DNA from: Paragonimus westermani
Taxonomy: Eukaryota; Platyhelminthes; Trematoda; Plagiorchiida; Troglotrematidae
NCBI GenBank assembly: GCA_008508345.1
Contig: QNGE01000776.1
Coordinates: 62,001 to 126,000, forward strand
Direction of reading: 5' to 3'
Length of the DNA: 64,000 bases
The translations under genes were made by a program, and so were the position numbers. How positions within the stretch are numbered: the stretch's first letter is position 1; each line of letters starts with the position of its first letter. Shown here piece after piece: positions 11,201-24,490 of the stretch. The notes under the pieces are model-generated. The model ran no database searches. It saw only the letters and a program-made list of their open reading frames with translations, and was not told the origin of the DNA.

Positions 11201-14200
11201 CCATCGCACTGCAAAGTTTTACAACCCAACGTATTACTGATCCACCAGTGTGAATAAAACCATATACTAACCCTATGAAAATAATAGAGGCCTACGTGAT
11301 ATGTCCTCCGAAACCTCACTGTGTGTAGGTTTTACGTTAGTCCAGTTCTAAAACAGATTACGGCTCAACCAGATTTAACCAAAGAATAACGACATCAAGG
11401 TTCTCTGTGAAACATTTGATGGGAGTTCATAATAAACTTGTTACAAACACATGCCCATTTACTGGCGTTTATTAAATGAAAGAGGACGGTTACTGGTGCG
11501 ATGGGTGTGTTGTAACCGATCTATCTTAGTGTTGAAGTTTAGTATAAAAAGGGGCTGTATTGTTAAAATCCACTCACGGTTTGTATCAATATCGTATATG
11601 GTTCTCCCAAAGCCAATTAGAACGCACTCATTGTGGTACTGAGTAGAGTGTTCATTTCATACACAGGGAGAAAAATGATCTCATCCTAATATACCATCGA
11701 CCGTGTTTGCATTTTCGTAACACAAAGTCTCAAAACATTAGCTTCTATCTGACTAATTTGATGGTAACCTAGGAGAAATATAACACGTATATTTGAATAT
11801 CTATGTCGCATGAGGTAACAACCGGCAACCCTAGTCCTGACACTATTTTTGGAGAAGGAATATAAAAGAATCACTAGAAGGTACATGCAGATTACTTATG
11901 CGCTTGCAAAATACGCCTCAGTTCGCTTAGTGGTCAGTTTTGCCGGGAACCGATGTCCATTAGCTTGACCTACCTCTATGCGGTAACCTGAAGCGAGGTG
12001 AGCTGCTTCAACAACCATGTTAATTGCCTGTGTGACCTTAAGCTGCTTAGTTGCTCCAGTGACTGAAAGCTTTGGTATAATTTGTATCTCAAGGCAGTCC
12101 AAGGTGTTCTGGTTACTTCTAAGCCTGATTACTCCCCATTACATATGTCTGACGGAATTCCGAGCGCTGACCCGAAAATGACGGAACGATTTGAAAATGT
12201 GCACACGGAGTCAGATATCTAAAGAACAAACATTCGAAATCACAAGACTGTTTGGTAGAAGTGATCTCTTGTTTGCATGGTAGTCGAAGTGAATCAACAG
12301 ATAGATTGGTTTATTAACCCAACAATTGGGTCTACCGAATCAAAGGGTCAGTAAACATAGTCAATCACATTCCTGAATCAAGCAACCTTGATCACTGGAA
12401 TCTCCTATAACAGATGTGTATCCACGTGTTAGATAAACATGACAAAGAAAGGTGGTCTGTTCTTACCAACGAGTGTTTTTCAGTAAAATGAGAAACTTCA
12501 ATCCAAAACTGAGTGTGGACTCCAAAGAACAGTTAATTATCGACAATGTCAACACCATTGTACAGCTGAGTTGTACTAATAACTCAACACTGCATAATTA
12601 AAAGGTAAATAAATGTGGTTTTTCAACCAAATAACGGCCAGAACGAATCCACGTCGATAAAATAAGTATACAGTGAAATTTAATATATGCAAGGGAGCAA
12701 TACTAAATGCGCTTTACACTGGTATTGTAACGTATTTTCATGAGAAATTTGATAAGCCATTTGTGGTTGGCTCCCCAAGTAACAAGCATGAATAACATCC
12801 CCAGTAGATGTTCGGAGGTGACTTTCTATGTGGTCAGTCATTATGAACACGATATACACGTGATAGACAATTATTTCATGTTTGTTGGAAATCGTCAGCA
12901 CAACGCACAATGGGGAGTTAGATCCACGGTTTGTGAACATAAAGCGTACGTTTTTTCTTCGGCCTCAGCTTAGCATTCACGTGAATCTTAAAAACGAACA
13001 GAGGTTATTTTTATTGCGTACAACCTCACTGATCGCCAGGTGGTCTTCCACTGCGTGACTACATTTAGAATAACTATGACATGCTGAGCTATGGTAACTG
13101 TTGTATCCCAGTATACATAGAGATGGTGGGAAGAATATTTGTCTAAAGATGTGGAATTGACAACTGGGAGAAGATTCCCGCAGAGTCATTCATTTCAAAA
13201 GGTCAACTTCAAGAGGCCAGCATATCTTAAGCAATCAGGTAAATACCATGTGACAATGAAACGGAATCCTGGAGATTGCCTACTTACAAATTTCGTTGCA
13301 CCAGTTTGCTAATTGCTCTCATTCCACAAGCTGCTCATTTGGCACCGTTCAACATGCATATCACCAAGATTGCCCTACACATTCTTGCTGTTATGAAGTT
13401 AATGTAAATCATGTAAAGTATCACTTAAAGCTCATGATACGACTTCCAACAAAGTGAACAAAGTGAACGGAAGAACAGCTTCTCAAAGGACATAAAATAT
13501 GCCCTATGTTCTTCGCCCAACACATCGGCAAGAACCGGTTCAGAGTGGTTCCGTCAATAAAGAAAGAATGCAGAACGACTGACTTCATAAAATGTGAAAC
13601 GCAGTAATATTTAGTATCTGACAGACTAGGATAAAATTGGTTATTTATTGACAGACTAAATATATGTTTATTGTCAAAGCGTATACGAATATGTCACTTT
13701 TGCCTACTGCTATTTCCTGAGTAGTTGCTCTTTTTATCAACGCAGATAAACAAGAGATGGTCATGTTGGAACGTTTTGAATAATGACAAAAGTAGGCGCA
13801 TCGTATTAACAGAATTTTTGGGATTATTCCCAGAAAGTGGCAGACGAGTTTCAGCTGTTGCCAATTCGTAAATTCACGCGTGTTTAGACTAAAAGTAATC
13901 CTCATAATGTAACTGCACTTTATCCGAAAGGAAAGGTCACTTTCAGAATGATTGTTTGTGATTTATATCAACCAGCTTTCTTTATTTGTCACACACAGAG
14001 TTATAGTCCGAATATTTTGAAGCGATGTTTTTTTACCAATCTTTCCAAAACGCTGGTCATGAGTCCCATGTTCATCTTGGTGTTGTTTTTGAATGATGTC
14101 GGTTGTAGAACGTAAATCGGATGCCGTTTATATAACTTCCAAATACCTTACCTACTTTTGAGACTATATGGTTCAGGGAATAACTCTGTCCCGTAACAGT

Positions 14201-17200
14201 TTCAAATAGTTAGACACAGACTCTGCCATACAGTCTTCAGAAATGAACACATCTTACGAATAGTGAGAAATTCATGACTTAGAACTCAAAGTTTGTAGTG
14301 GAGTATCGCAGGCAGATATGAAGTGTTGAATTGTTTAGATAAAGCTAATCTAAAATAATCGTGAACTATAGCAAGTTTAATAATCAAACTGAAACAGCCA
14401 TTGAACGGACAACAGTGGTTATGAGGTTTGATCATAGGGTTGATTATTATTGTTTGTGATGATCAGCACGAAAGTCAGCAGTGTACAATAAAAGTCGCAG
14501 AAGTTTTGACAGCAGAATAGTGCCAAATTCTCACAATCTTTTGGTTAGGAAATCTTTGTCCTAAGAACAGGTGGAAGAGGCAAAATGGACTGTATACCTT
14601 AGCTTCCTAAATACAGTACACAATATGAATTTTAGGTTGAGACAAAAACTTCGATGCACAAGATAGATCGATAGCGTGATGACTTTTTACAGAAACATCA
14701 AAAAAGCACAATTGTCCAAAGGGACCTTGGTAGACATTATTTAGTGGAATTGTGATAACGCTGCGTATTGGGCTGTGGAACATTCTGGAAAGCGTGAACA
14801 ATAACACTGTCCGAATTTAGTTATAACTGCTCGACTTCCCATTGAATGTCTTCAGGCAAAATTGATTATTTGGGCCTAGAACACTGCGTTATATTAAATG
14901 GTGATCGGGTTTGTTCACACAACTTAGAGTAACTAACTTATGCGGATAAATTTTCAAGAATGTTTAGGAAAGGTATACAGATGATTATGCCCAAAGTTTT
15001 TTTTATGAGAAAGTCAATATGAACTGTATGAAATGACGACTTCTGTTGGTAGACATTGGCAAATTAAAAAAACATGGCATAGAATCGCATAGTAACTCTT
15101 GCATTTTCGCGCGAAATTAAACGCATTGTAGGTTGAGATGTTGAGAGTTTCTGTATGAGAAGATATCGTCCTAACAACTGTTTGTGAATAGTTAATGCGC
15201 ATCTTCTCAGTTTGTATCTCTCCGCTGTCACTGTATGTATTCCCGCTAAGATTGTCAGATTTTACTCTCACTGTGATCAACTTTACAATTTCGCCTTGCT
15301 GGTTCATTTACGATTATGCCTTCTTACACTTTGGGGTTGCAGATATCTGACGGTTATTAATGTCACTACAGAACCATCGTCGCAGTTAGTTACGTTCAGG
15401 CCTATTGCTCAGTATCCCCATTATCTGCTGAAGGTCAACTCAACAATCCTTCTTGATAGGTACATCGTCATCTTGGTTGAAATCCCTGTTCTTAAAACAT
15501 GTCTTCGGTACGCTAGATTGAATAAGCATACAGACAACTTGATAAATCATGTTAATTTACAGGCACACTTAAAAGGGTTACCGTGTTTCGTGTTCTGCAG
15601 AAGGAATTATTATGTATGCATTTTAAGCTGTGGAAGCAGTTAGAAAACAAACCTTTGATGTTTTTTCAGGCTCCAGTTATGGGGTTGCTGCTGAAATGAG
15701 CGTTGTTTACTTAATTTTGAACAGAGGGTTGCTGAAAATCCGTTGCTTTACCACGTTTGAAGGACGTAGTGTCAGTTCAAAACATATCCACGGACACGTT
15801 TTTAATTACAAAGATAAATTTTGTTAACTACGTTGGCGTATTTGATGTTCTTAATTGAATACCTGGCCTAACGAGACTGTAAAACAAATATTGACAATGA
15901 ACACCATTTGGTGTTTTGGTGTCCGGGCGGTGAAAATATCAACAATAATTTTTCTCGATGTACCTCATAAACCCTGAGGTGATAAATTTCAAGGTATGAG
16001 AGGAATGGCATAGATTCTATCGTATTTACATTTTCTCTTTTCATATCAGTAAGATTTTTTGAACGAGATGTATATATGGTCGTTTATCTGAGTGTAGTTC
16101 ATTAGCTATCACAGGGATACTATCTGGAATGAACGCTCAGACTACATAAAATGGAGGCAGATTGGAGGTATCGGATGAGTCTGGTTGAAGATTAAATTTT
16201 TTGTAAATTTTACCCTAGCATATTGACATTCTGCATCAAATGCCTTCTCATTTCATATACTTTGATGAACTTTTGCGTAGAGAAGGATTGTTATTTTGGC
16301 CTAAACTTACAGTTCACTGTAATTTGAAATCATCAGCTGTCCAGTGTCTTCTTACGGACGTCCTATTCAACATATTGCTTCGTTTTGTCATTACAGCTTG
16401 TAATTAACGTCTTTTATATGCCGCCAGGAGGAGCACAGCAAATACTTCGGTAGAGAATTAAATGGGATTTGACCGGAATTAGGACTGGAGCCATAAATGA
16501 ATGCACCCGTGAATCTTTCAAACTTAGCACCGTTCGAAAAACTGTTGAACTTGGGAAATTTAACTTTCCGTGTAGTCCAATTTTCAACAGTTGTTTCACA
16601 TTATCGTGAAAAGTGACAGCTTCTTCCTACGAGTGCCTCTCACTAAGTACCGTATCCTACCAAGTCTATGCTCTCACAGTGTAGTCGGGGTGTTCATCAC
16701 AGTTGTAGGTTTATTTTCCCCCATGTTAACATGCAGCCGTCATGGAATTTAGCGCTCATTAACTGGATTCTACTTCCAGAGTGATCCCACGTTAGTGTTT
16801 TTCTTTGACTAGTGATGTTGAAAGTGTTAACTAGAAGCTTTTTGCTGACAAGAGTGTTATTTTTCACCTTGTTACGCATGTCTTTGGCTGTCAACATTGC
16901 TAACTTTGTAGAGTCTATTGACAAACACACGACAGAGATTTCTAAATCGGGTTGAGTATGAGGCTGACAAAGTGTTGTTTGTTAACTATGTGCCGCTGGC
17001 GTTCATCGTGATATTGTTCATGTTTTTCCAAGGCACAGAATTAGCATCTGATCTGGTTTCAAACTTATAGAGAACCGCAAACAAAAATCATGCACCACAA
17101 AGAAGGCAATTTGAATCATATCTTAAGGACTAGTTAGGATCTGTCGTTTTGTATCACGTAAGTTCAGTAGGCATTTCGGAAACTAGCTGTTGCATTGTTA

Positions 17201-19339
17201 ATAGTTTGGCAACGGACAACAATTTCCACACTGAACAAAGGTCCCGGGTGAACATCAAAATAAGGATCGATATATATGATTTGACAAACAGGCGATTGCC
17301 CCTCTTAGATTAAATGGGAATAACGCCTGAATGCACAAATGGCAATCAGCTGAATGGGGTTGCAATGAATGGCTCACAACAAACAGTTTGCTGTTTCAAC
17401 TAGACACAACAGATGGTCCAACGAGCCAAACTGCCACGGAACTTAGGAGCAGCACATCACGGGACATTTAATGTTATCACTTACAGTACGGTCGTATTGT
17501 CACACCTTTCTCCGTGTACAATTGCTGATAGGTTAATTTTGATTGAACTAATCAAATGAAAGTGTGAAGGAGAACCAACCGGAAAATTTCACTGTATTTC
17601 GTCAAACTCTCGTCTGTTAGGTCACCGCTTCTGTGACCTTCATTTTTCAGCTATTCAGCGCAGACAAGCAATGGCCGTATGCTGGGTGATGTTCAGGGTT
17701 TGTGCAATGACGAATGTCAGCTTCGTCTTCATACGATCTTCCACCTACTAAGTCAGAACAAGAAGAGATCGACATTTGAGTTTAGGTTTACGGCTCAACA
17801 CCAATAATCGTCTTGATCCTCAGATGATGCCGGCTGTGATTACTGTGTTTAAGGTGGTAAAACGGCGAAGCGTGATGTAATTAAGCTCAGGGAGTTAACC
17901 CTACAGAAAATAACTCAGTCTTCTGGATGCAGTGACACCTGATCGAGCTCAGGTTGACTCATAAGTGCTTAATGTCAAATCAGTAGTTCAGGACGACCGG
18001 TTTTCTTATCCCCCGAAGCATCACCTGTAGTGTGCTGTAAGAAATTTTGAATTGAGCGCTCTCTGTTGCCTGGAACACCTCCTTATGGGCGGACCACGAT
18101 TAGCATACCGAACCGATTTAAGCGATTAGTTCGGATTTTACCGAAAACTTAAAAACGATTGTTATCCACAACTGTAAAATAAAACGTGAAACATTAAATG
18201 AGCAATAAAACAGGTACATTAAATTGATATGGTAAACTAATAAAAAATTCAAACGTATTTTAAGTTGCACTGAAAATGGACTCAAGGTTTTTAGAAGAAT
18301 GATGGGTGGTCTATCGTTTGTTTGCAACAGACGTGGTCTTTGAGTGGTTAACGGAACTTTTATGCAAAACTGTTTGGACGACAGTATGTTCACCTCTGCT
18401 CAAACCATAAGTTACTGACACCTGCTACAGCGAAATCCGATAAAGTTACCATTTGAAATCGCGTCTTACTTTAGGGTCTGTCCGGCTGCTTACTCTCCTG
18501 TCACGGTGACCAAACTGAAAACCACATTTCACCTAGTACATCTAGAAGGGACACACGAGAATCGGTTCAACCATTCTGATTGACATTAAAGGTGTAATTG
18601 CTGCAGGAAGTTAGATCAGACTTGTCATTGTTTCGTCCGAATTAGGTTTCGGAGATTTTCAGCGAATGCTTTCTGTATTAGACACTTTGACGTCGCTCCA
18701 GAAACTAAATGTCGACAGTGAACACCATTAGAGAGGTGATTTATATTATGTAACATTGGTGTATAAACATTTTCAACATCTGTCCTGATGGAATGTGAGG
18801 ATCTCCACACGAGCTGGTTGCGGCTGTCAGTGGTCGGATGAAACTAAGCACTAAACCTAATAGTCTAACTTGTTTGACGTGATTTAACCTTCTTGGATGC
18901 TAAAATCCTGAAAATCCAGATGCTTCTCAAGGTGTGCTGAGTCTTATACTTTGCAAGCCACACAGAGATTTTTGGGGTAGAGCGTTTAGTGTGAGAAATT
19001 TGTGGTACCAATTTAAGCATTTACCCGTTAGCCAGATTAATCGGTATTCCATAGTATTGTAACGTGTGATCAGGAGGGCAGCTAGAGATTGTATCCACAG
19101 ATATGTTACGCCACACGCAGCGGTAGTTTGATTGCAACTGTTCTCCCTGTTTTTCTGAGTGTCCGTTGACCTAGGGTATTTGTTGAGTGTCAGTCACTTC
19201 AAATTCAATCCATGCGCGCTTACTAGTTTTTGCGCGTGCGGTACACAATTTACTTTTTCGTTAAGCACTATCCATTTTCTCGCATATTTCTAGCTTTTTG
19301 GGAACCTAGACCTCCAACTTGACTTCAAGGTGATCACGT

Positions 19340-20330
19340 GTTCATAGGTTGACAGACTGCAGTCTTTGTGTATGGTTTGAGTCAGCTGAACTAAATTACA
19401 ATCAGCTGTCTGTCAGTTCCTGTCAATTCAATAACAAGACAGGCTGCGTCCGAGGGTTATCCACCGACATCACACGGTCATTTCCATTTTTGGGTAGTTT
19501 CGCTGGGATTCTAGGGCTTGGAGTCGTGTCATGCAGCCATACGCTGTCACCAAACTTCAAGGGAGTGCCAACTACTCCCTTATCGTAAGAGTACCTTTGA
19601 TACCTACGAGATTTTTCCAGATGCGTTTGTGGCAGTTGATACGCCTGCCGAAGTGTCTTTAGAAGGGTGTTCACATACTGCGCAACTGAAAAACGCAGTT
19701 TCTCTGTAACAGACAGTCGAAAAGTAGTCCCACAAAACTGTGGAGTTTGGTTAATGGACGTATGAGTAGCATTGCGGTATGCCAGTAGGCACCTTGGTAT
19801 AGCTAAGTCCCATCCGGCGATATCCTTGTCCAAAATATCCCTAAGAAGGCTATTTGGGGATCGATACGTCTTCCTCAGCTGCCAATTGCCCTGTGGCTGG
19901 TAAGCTGTGGTTCGTGTTTTGTCTATTCTAAGTAGCCTACACAAATCGTGAGCCAAGGAGCGTTCACATCAAGAGACTTCATCTGAATGAAGTTGGTCAG
20001 GGGCTCTTCGAAATCACATCTCATTGTTGACCGCTTTGCACAACTTGGTGTAGTAGTCCATCAGGACAGAGATGTACCGGGTGTTCTGGAGTGTCTCACT
20101 CACTCACTCACTGTCTCACTCCAACTCCTTGGAGTGTCCCGCAGTCATAAGTTGCAGTGTCACTCGAAATCTCATTCAGGATTTTCCGAAGATACTGCAT
20201 TTATCACACGATTGACGTAACAACTTTACACCTCCGAATTGACGCAGCCAACAGGATCCTTGTCGTGCGGCCATCCCCAGTTTGTTCACCTTCGTATGGC
20301 CGAGCTTGTGGTTCAAGTTTGTTAGGACTT
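19340..20330 (-). pseudogene. Gypsy integrase remnant
   Basis: The zinc-binding end shows LGHTKV and CDKCSIFGK (about 20180-20290). The core follows: RYISVLMDYYTK (about 20050-20085), PDQLHSDE and then the open frame 19423-19956 with HDLCRLLRIDKTRTTAYQPQGN, WDLAIPRCLLAYRNATHTS and GDSVWLHD. Past that frame's stop the sequence continues as PSDA, ELTGTDRQLIVI and LKPYTK, the usual C-terminal module, to about 19350. The core is interrupted by stops (for example after NNEM) and one shift. Confidence 0.85.
20093..20121. repeat. CACT microsatellite
   Basis: This is a short run of CACT/CTCA units (tctcactcactcactcact and flanks) inside the integrase remnant. It interrupts the integrase reading frame, so it expanded after the element died. 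Confidence 0.75.
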
Positions 20331-20589
20331 CGTTAACCATGTATTAGGGAACCACAATCATTCTCGTGTGAGCAGGTCTATATTGGATGAACGATTTCCG
20401 TTTCGCAATCTTGAGTCGCTCCCATAACGCCCGAAGGCAGAGCGGCTAATAGCTTTTCCTTTCCATTTTCTAACTCGTTGGTCTATCCTCATTAGTCCGG
20501 CAACTTTGATAAACTGGTGCCGTCTCGGTGTCTGATGCTTGAGTCTGTAGACAGCGGTCACTCTCTACAATCTGTAGATCGATCAGCGC

Positions 20590-21205
20590 TAATTGTTGCG
20601 TAATATAGGATAGACAGTCGCCGGGATTGCGCGCAGGACGCTTCGAAAGTGAGTCAGCACTGGAGTTTCGTTTGCCCGATCGAGGATCATATACGGTGTC
20701 ATATGTTTGTATGACTTCCTGTCATCAGGCCAGCTGCCCATCTGGGTTTTTGAAGTCTCTTAATCAGGAGAGAGATCAGTAATCAGCGCACACGATATAT
20801 ATTTCGTGCAGAAGATTGTGCGGGAAACTTTGCGTGACGAATACTGACTCAAATTTTTCTCTTCTTGCCTTATAGAAGTTATTCCCTTATTGACTTAAAC
20901 GCCGGCTACTGTGGACTATCACCCATTCTTCACCGTCTTTTCCTCGCCGCAACAAAACTGCTGCAACTGCAGTGTCACTTGCGCTGGTGTCCAAAACAAA
21001 CTTCTCAGCATTCACCAACAGGTTAAGAGAGGCTAGTACTGGCGCCATACACAGAGCTTCTTGCAGTGAGTAGAAATGCGGGCAAAATCGGCAGTGAAGC
21101 GATGATAATAGGATGGACGTCCTAAAAATCTTCTCAGCTCGATCGCATCTTTTGGCGTGAATCATGATCAGATTTGTTCCATCTTCCCTGGGTCTATACA
21201 TATAC
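20590..21205 (-). pseudogene. Gypsy RNase H remnant
   Basis: The frame 20887-21201 gives ALCMAPVLASLNL, EKFVLDTSASDTAVAAVLLR and EEWVIVHSSRRLSQ, matching RT-thumb and RNase H of the type FVLDTDASD (the second Asp is replaced by Ser). Further on, in another frame, RDFKNPDGQLA, QEVIQTYD and a GKRNSSADSLSKRPARN tail give the typical end of the gypsy RNase H domain, the ADALSR motif. Confidence 0.8.
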
Positions 21206-21239
21206 CTGATGTAGAGGTCATATGCCGCCCAAGGTTACT

Positions 21240-21830
21240 TTGTTGAGCAGGAAGTGGTACTTTGAGAGTTTGCTTTTAAACCGACTTCCGATTCAGCACA
21301 ATCTCTCAGTTGCACATGTGCTCTTATTCAGACCTCCAGTAGACTATGACATCCTCCAAATAAACTGGGCCTGTTACAAGGATCAAGTTATGTAATGCTT
21401 TCTGTTTTAAACGCTGGAATGTCGGTGGTGCTTTTGGAAGTCCAGTGGGCGTGAATTGGAAACTGTACAGTACCGAAGGTATGGCGAAGACCATCTTAGC
21501 TCGGTCGTCTTCTTCAGTCTCCACCTGCCAAAACTAAAAATCCTACGTTGCTGCGCCAAGAGCAAAAAAGAGGTCATCAAATGTTGGCATTAGGATTGCA
21601 TCTTTCTGTCACTTGGATGAGCTTCATCTGGTAGACGCATAATTGTAGACAACCGCCATTATTTTTTACAAGAATTGTTGAGACTTCACATAGAGAATTT
21701 GAGGGTCGGTTCAAATTGCTGCGTGCCATATCGTCAACTATCTTGCATACTTCTTCCTGGAGGCGTTCAGGTGCTCTGCTTGAAGGTAATTTGATTGGCG
21801 GCGCGTCGCCGTGTTAATTACAACACTCAG
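21240..21830 (-). pseudogene. Gypsy reverse transcriptase remnant
   Basis: In order on the minus strand: a segment like the pre-RT R-x-SP-R-LQAE, then VKNNGGC in place of VKKKDG, a PTFDDLFFALGAA stretch like PRIDDTLDALGGA, WQVETEEDDRAKMVFAIPSVLYSFQFTPTGLPKAPPTFQRL, and VYLEDVIV where active elements have VYLDDVIV. The change of the first catalytic Asp to Glu, plus frameshifts, makes it inactive. Confidence 0.8.
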
Positions 21831-21959
21831 AATGCTTGTGCGACTTACCCTTACTCGTTCCCAAACGGATACGTGTGACCGATTTTTGTATTGATATCAG
21901 GTGTTCGGCACTTTGCGATTTGTCATAAGCTTCACTTAATCGGATCGTCTCACCCCACT

Positions 21960-22600
21960 GTCTGCTCACGTCGGAGGGGAACCGCAGTGACGTGGAAAGG
22001 GAAATCGGATTGTAGCGTGACTCTGGAAATGAATGTCAAATGCGTTATCCTGGACAAGCTGCTCAGCCGAAGTTTTGTACAGATCGAGCGCACATCTAAA
22101 ACGACACAGCAAATCCATCCCCACTATAACACATAAGGGAAGGTTGGAGCTGACCAAACAAATGTGCTTTACGTAATGTCTTGCTAATATAGCCGGTACT
22201 ATTATTCTGCCCACCATCGGCATCTGGTCACAACTGGCTGTAATAGGGAGTTGACAACACGGTTTCAACCTGTAGCAGGAACGCTCGTGTACTACACATA
22301 CGTTGATTACGCGTACTAACGTCCCTAGACCTAGAAATGTTACACTGTATATTATTTTCTGTACAGCAGGTTCTGTAAGGGACTACTAATCGTCGGTAAG
22401 AAAAGGAACGTAAACGCAACCACAGAGCTTACCTTTTGTGGTGTGGATTTTGGCCGCCCAACCGTTGGTTTCGTAGGCTCGGCGATTGAACCTGGTTGCA
22501 TGGTCGTCCATCCTGCGTGGTTTGTTCGACCAGGTTTGCCATTCGCGGCCTACGTACCGCGAATGGCTAGGTACCTGACTCAGTTTTGGGCTTCCACCGA
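21960..22600 (-). pseudogene. Gypsy aspartic protease region remnant
   Basis: The minus frame 21966-22268 contains SSNLPLCVIVGMDLLCRFRCALDL, the C-terminal part of a retropepsin (the I-[IV]-G-[MV]-D-[FL]-L pattern) shortly before RT. The expected catalytic D-[TS]-G triad was not identified clearly in the preceding, frame-disrupted stretch. Its position between the gag knuckle and RT supports the assignment. Confidence 0.6.
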
Positions 22601-23045
22601 ACACCGGGCAGTGTTCCTCTAAGTGACCACCTGTGTCGCCACGTAATATTGTGCTGGTCGTCTCAAAGCTGCCTCAACCTTCTCGAGGTTCTTGGTCAAC
22701 CGCAATTTGGCGCTAAGTTGGTTGGGTGGGTTGATTAGTAACTCTCTTCTCGTGTTCGTTGGCAAGGCTAACTCTACCAGCTGTTTAAAAAACAGCTTCC
22801 GAGGTTTCTCTAAAAATTCTTTCTCGTGACCTGGTTCGGCCAGGTATCGCAAGTCAAAAACCAGCGAGCTGTCTACGAGCGTGGAGTTGTTCGTGGGCTG
22901 TCGGTTTCGACGGAGCGTTTCGTAGATGCAGCAGTTCCGTGAACGCTTCGTTCAACACGAAGATGTCTTCGATCTCGGCCTCGACAAGACCTTCGAAGGC
23001 TTTCTCGTTTGTATTAACCTCAAAATCAGGTTGGCATGGAATTTT
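22600..23045 (-). pseudogene. Gypsy gag remnant
   Basis: The open minus frame 22619-22852 reads RYLAEPGHEKEFLEK, then QLVELALPTNTRRELLINPP and LRLTKNLEKVEAALRRP, a typical gag capsid tail. An adjoining frame (about 22860-23040) carries acidic, gag-like sequence (EAEIEDIFVLNEAF). Just 3', another frame shows GDTGGHLEEHC, the GH-x4-C half of a CCHC zinc knuckle whose first cysteine is lost. At least two frameshifts are needed to join the pieces. Confidence 0.7.
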
Positions 23046-23082
23046 GGTGAGATTTTCCAGAGGAAAGTCTATATGGGATTTT

Positions 23083-24490
23083 TCAACCGTGGTTTGGATA
23101 GTCTTTCGTTGTTAACTCCAGGTGAAAGGAACCTGCGTTCGTGGGTGGACGAATAGTGGGCCAAGGGATTTTAAAGGCTTGTATGAACTTCTTGTGATAA
23201 AATAATACAGGATAACGTAATTGGAGGACGATCTTTTCAGTCGTTGCTATGTTGCTACCTTTTATTGACACTGGCTTTTGTTTGGGCAATCTGTAGGCGG
23301 CACAAAAGGACTGATTAGGGTCTACGTTTTGAAGTGTATCAGCCAGACACTGTACGAGAGCGCTGGTTGCTAATTTTCTTACTTCGCTTTTAAGCCATAC
23401 TGGATGATGCTCTCTTATACGCTTACCAAGTTGCCTTATCATGAGATCAGTATAATCCGCGGCACAGAAACACGAGAAAGAGTAGACAACTATAGTTTGG
23501 GCGTGGTCATGCATCTTGTTTTTCGAGTTATGAGATAGCGTGCGCGAACCTGTGAACCAAGATTGTAGGGCTTCGGCCGGGAAGATTTCCACTTGTGCGG
23601 TGTACAGTCCGCGGTTGAAAAATTCTGCTGCTAGGTTGCCATTCTGTCTCAAGGCATTAGAAATAAGAACAAATGCTTGTTGGATGGCGTCTTTCAAACA
23701 GATTTTCTTCGCTCTATTTGTAAGACTGCAGATAGGTTTCCACTTTCGATTCAACTATACAAAACTAATGAATTTAGTACGTTTTCCTGATCAGGTCAGC
23801 TTCCAGTAGATAGATCGCTTCAGCAAGCTGTCTGTTAATCTGGTTAAGTCAACATCGAGGAAGTGAAACGAGCTGTCCGCTTCTGTTGTGAACCGTATAG
23901 TGAGATCAGCTGTGTACTACATGCGCAGAGTGTTACCGCTTTCGTGCAAACCATTCGTTATGGCGAATATGTCATCCATCTAACTACGGCAAAAATACAG
24001 AATATCGGTCAAACATTTCACCCGGCCACGTTCAGTCCTGCTCATAATTGCATCGGTCAGCAAAGGGCCGAAGGGAGATCCCATAGCCACATCATCGATT
24101 GGTTGATGCAGCGATCCATCAAACAAAAATTGCAGTTTGACCGTGCAACGAATAATCAACTCCTTCTGAGGCGAAGTTGGAATTCGTAATATAATCTCGG
24201 AAATACGAGAATACTCACACAAATAATCAGTGGTCTCAGTCAGCAGCAGATCTGTAAACAGTGAGGTGGTAGCAAAGAACATACGAACCTGTTATTGACG
24301 TTTAGGTATTTTATGGCCTACATGAATCCGAAAGTATCACACAAACTGTATTGACGTAGACATTGGTCTATCGGTTGTGAGATTTTCACGTGACATTGGG
24401 CGACACTATGATAGAGAGTATTATGCATGTCTGGTATCGATCTAAGCCAGCTTTATTATCACTCCATACATCATGCCCCAAGCAATCTGA
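23083..24490 (-). mobile_element. Penelope-like element, copy 3, degenerate
   Basis: Reading the minus strand down from about 24490: DMHN-LYHSVAQ-HVKI, YSLCDTFGFM-stop-AIKYLNVNNRFVCS, then SLFTDLLLTETTDYLCEY, FDGSLHQPIDDVAMGSPFGPLL (near 24060-24130), MDDIFAITNGLHESG (near 23930-23980, the Tyr of YMDD replaced by a stop), FHFLDVDLTRL and LTNRAKKICLKDAIQ. The endonuclease part is in the open frame 23083-23754, with FSCFCAADYTD in place of the SYIGRT motif, RIREHHPVWL and a final KIPWPTI. At least three stops or frameshifts and the lost YIG make it inactive. It is 5'-truncated within the RT N-terminus and its 3' end abuts the gypsy element. Confidence 0.85.

Larger units (their letters stand above)
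19340..23050 (-). mobile_element. Ty3/gypsy-type LTR retrotransposon, degenerate internal region
   Basis: On the minus strand the order is gag, protease, RT, RNase H, integrase, the order expected for Ty3/gypsy and not for copia. Stops and frameshifts occur throughout, so it is dead. Reading down from 23050: gag with a partial zinc knuckle, retropepsin-like sequence, RT with YLEDV in place of Y[LV]DDV, RNase H, then integrase to about 19350. I could not match a pair of LTRs. TGTAAC near 19062 might be an LTR end but has no recognised partner. The upstream end abuts a PLE on the same strand. Confidence 0.88.

Noticed and set aside
19000..19300. An LTR for the gypsy element starting TGTAAC near 19062
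   Set aside because: No second copy was found at the other end of the element, so an LTR cannot be supported.
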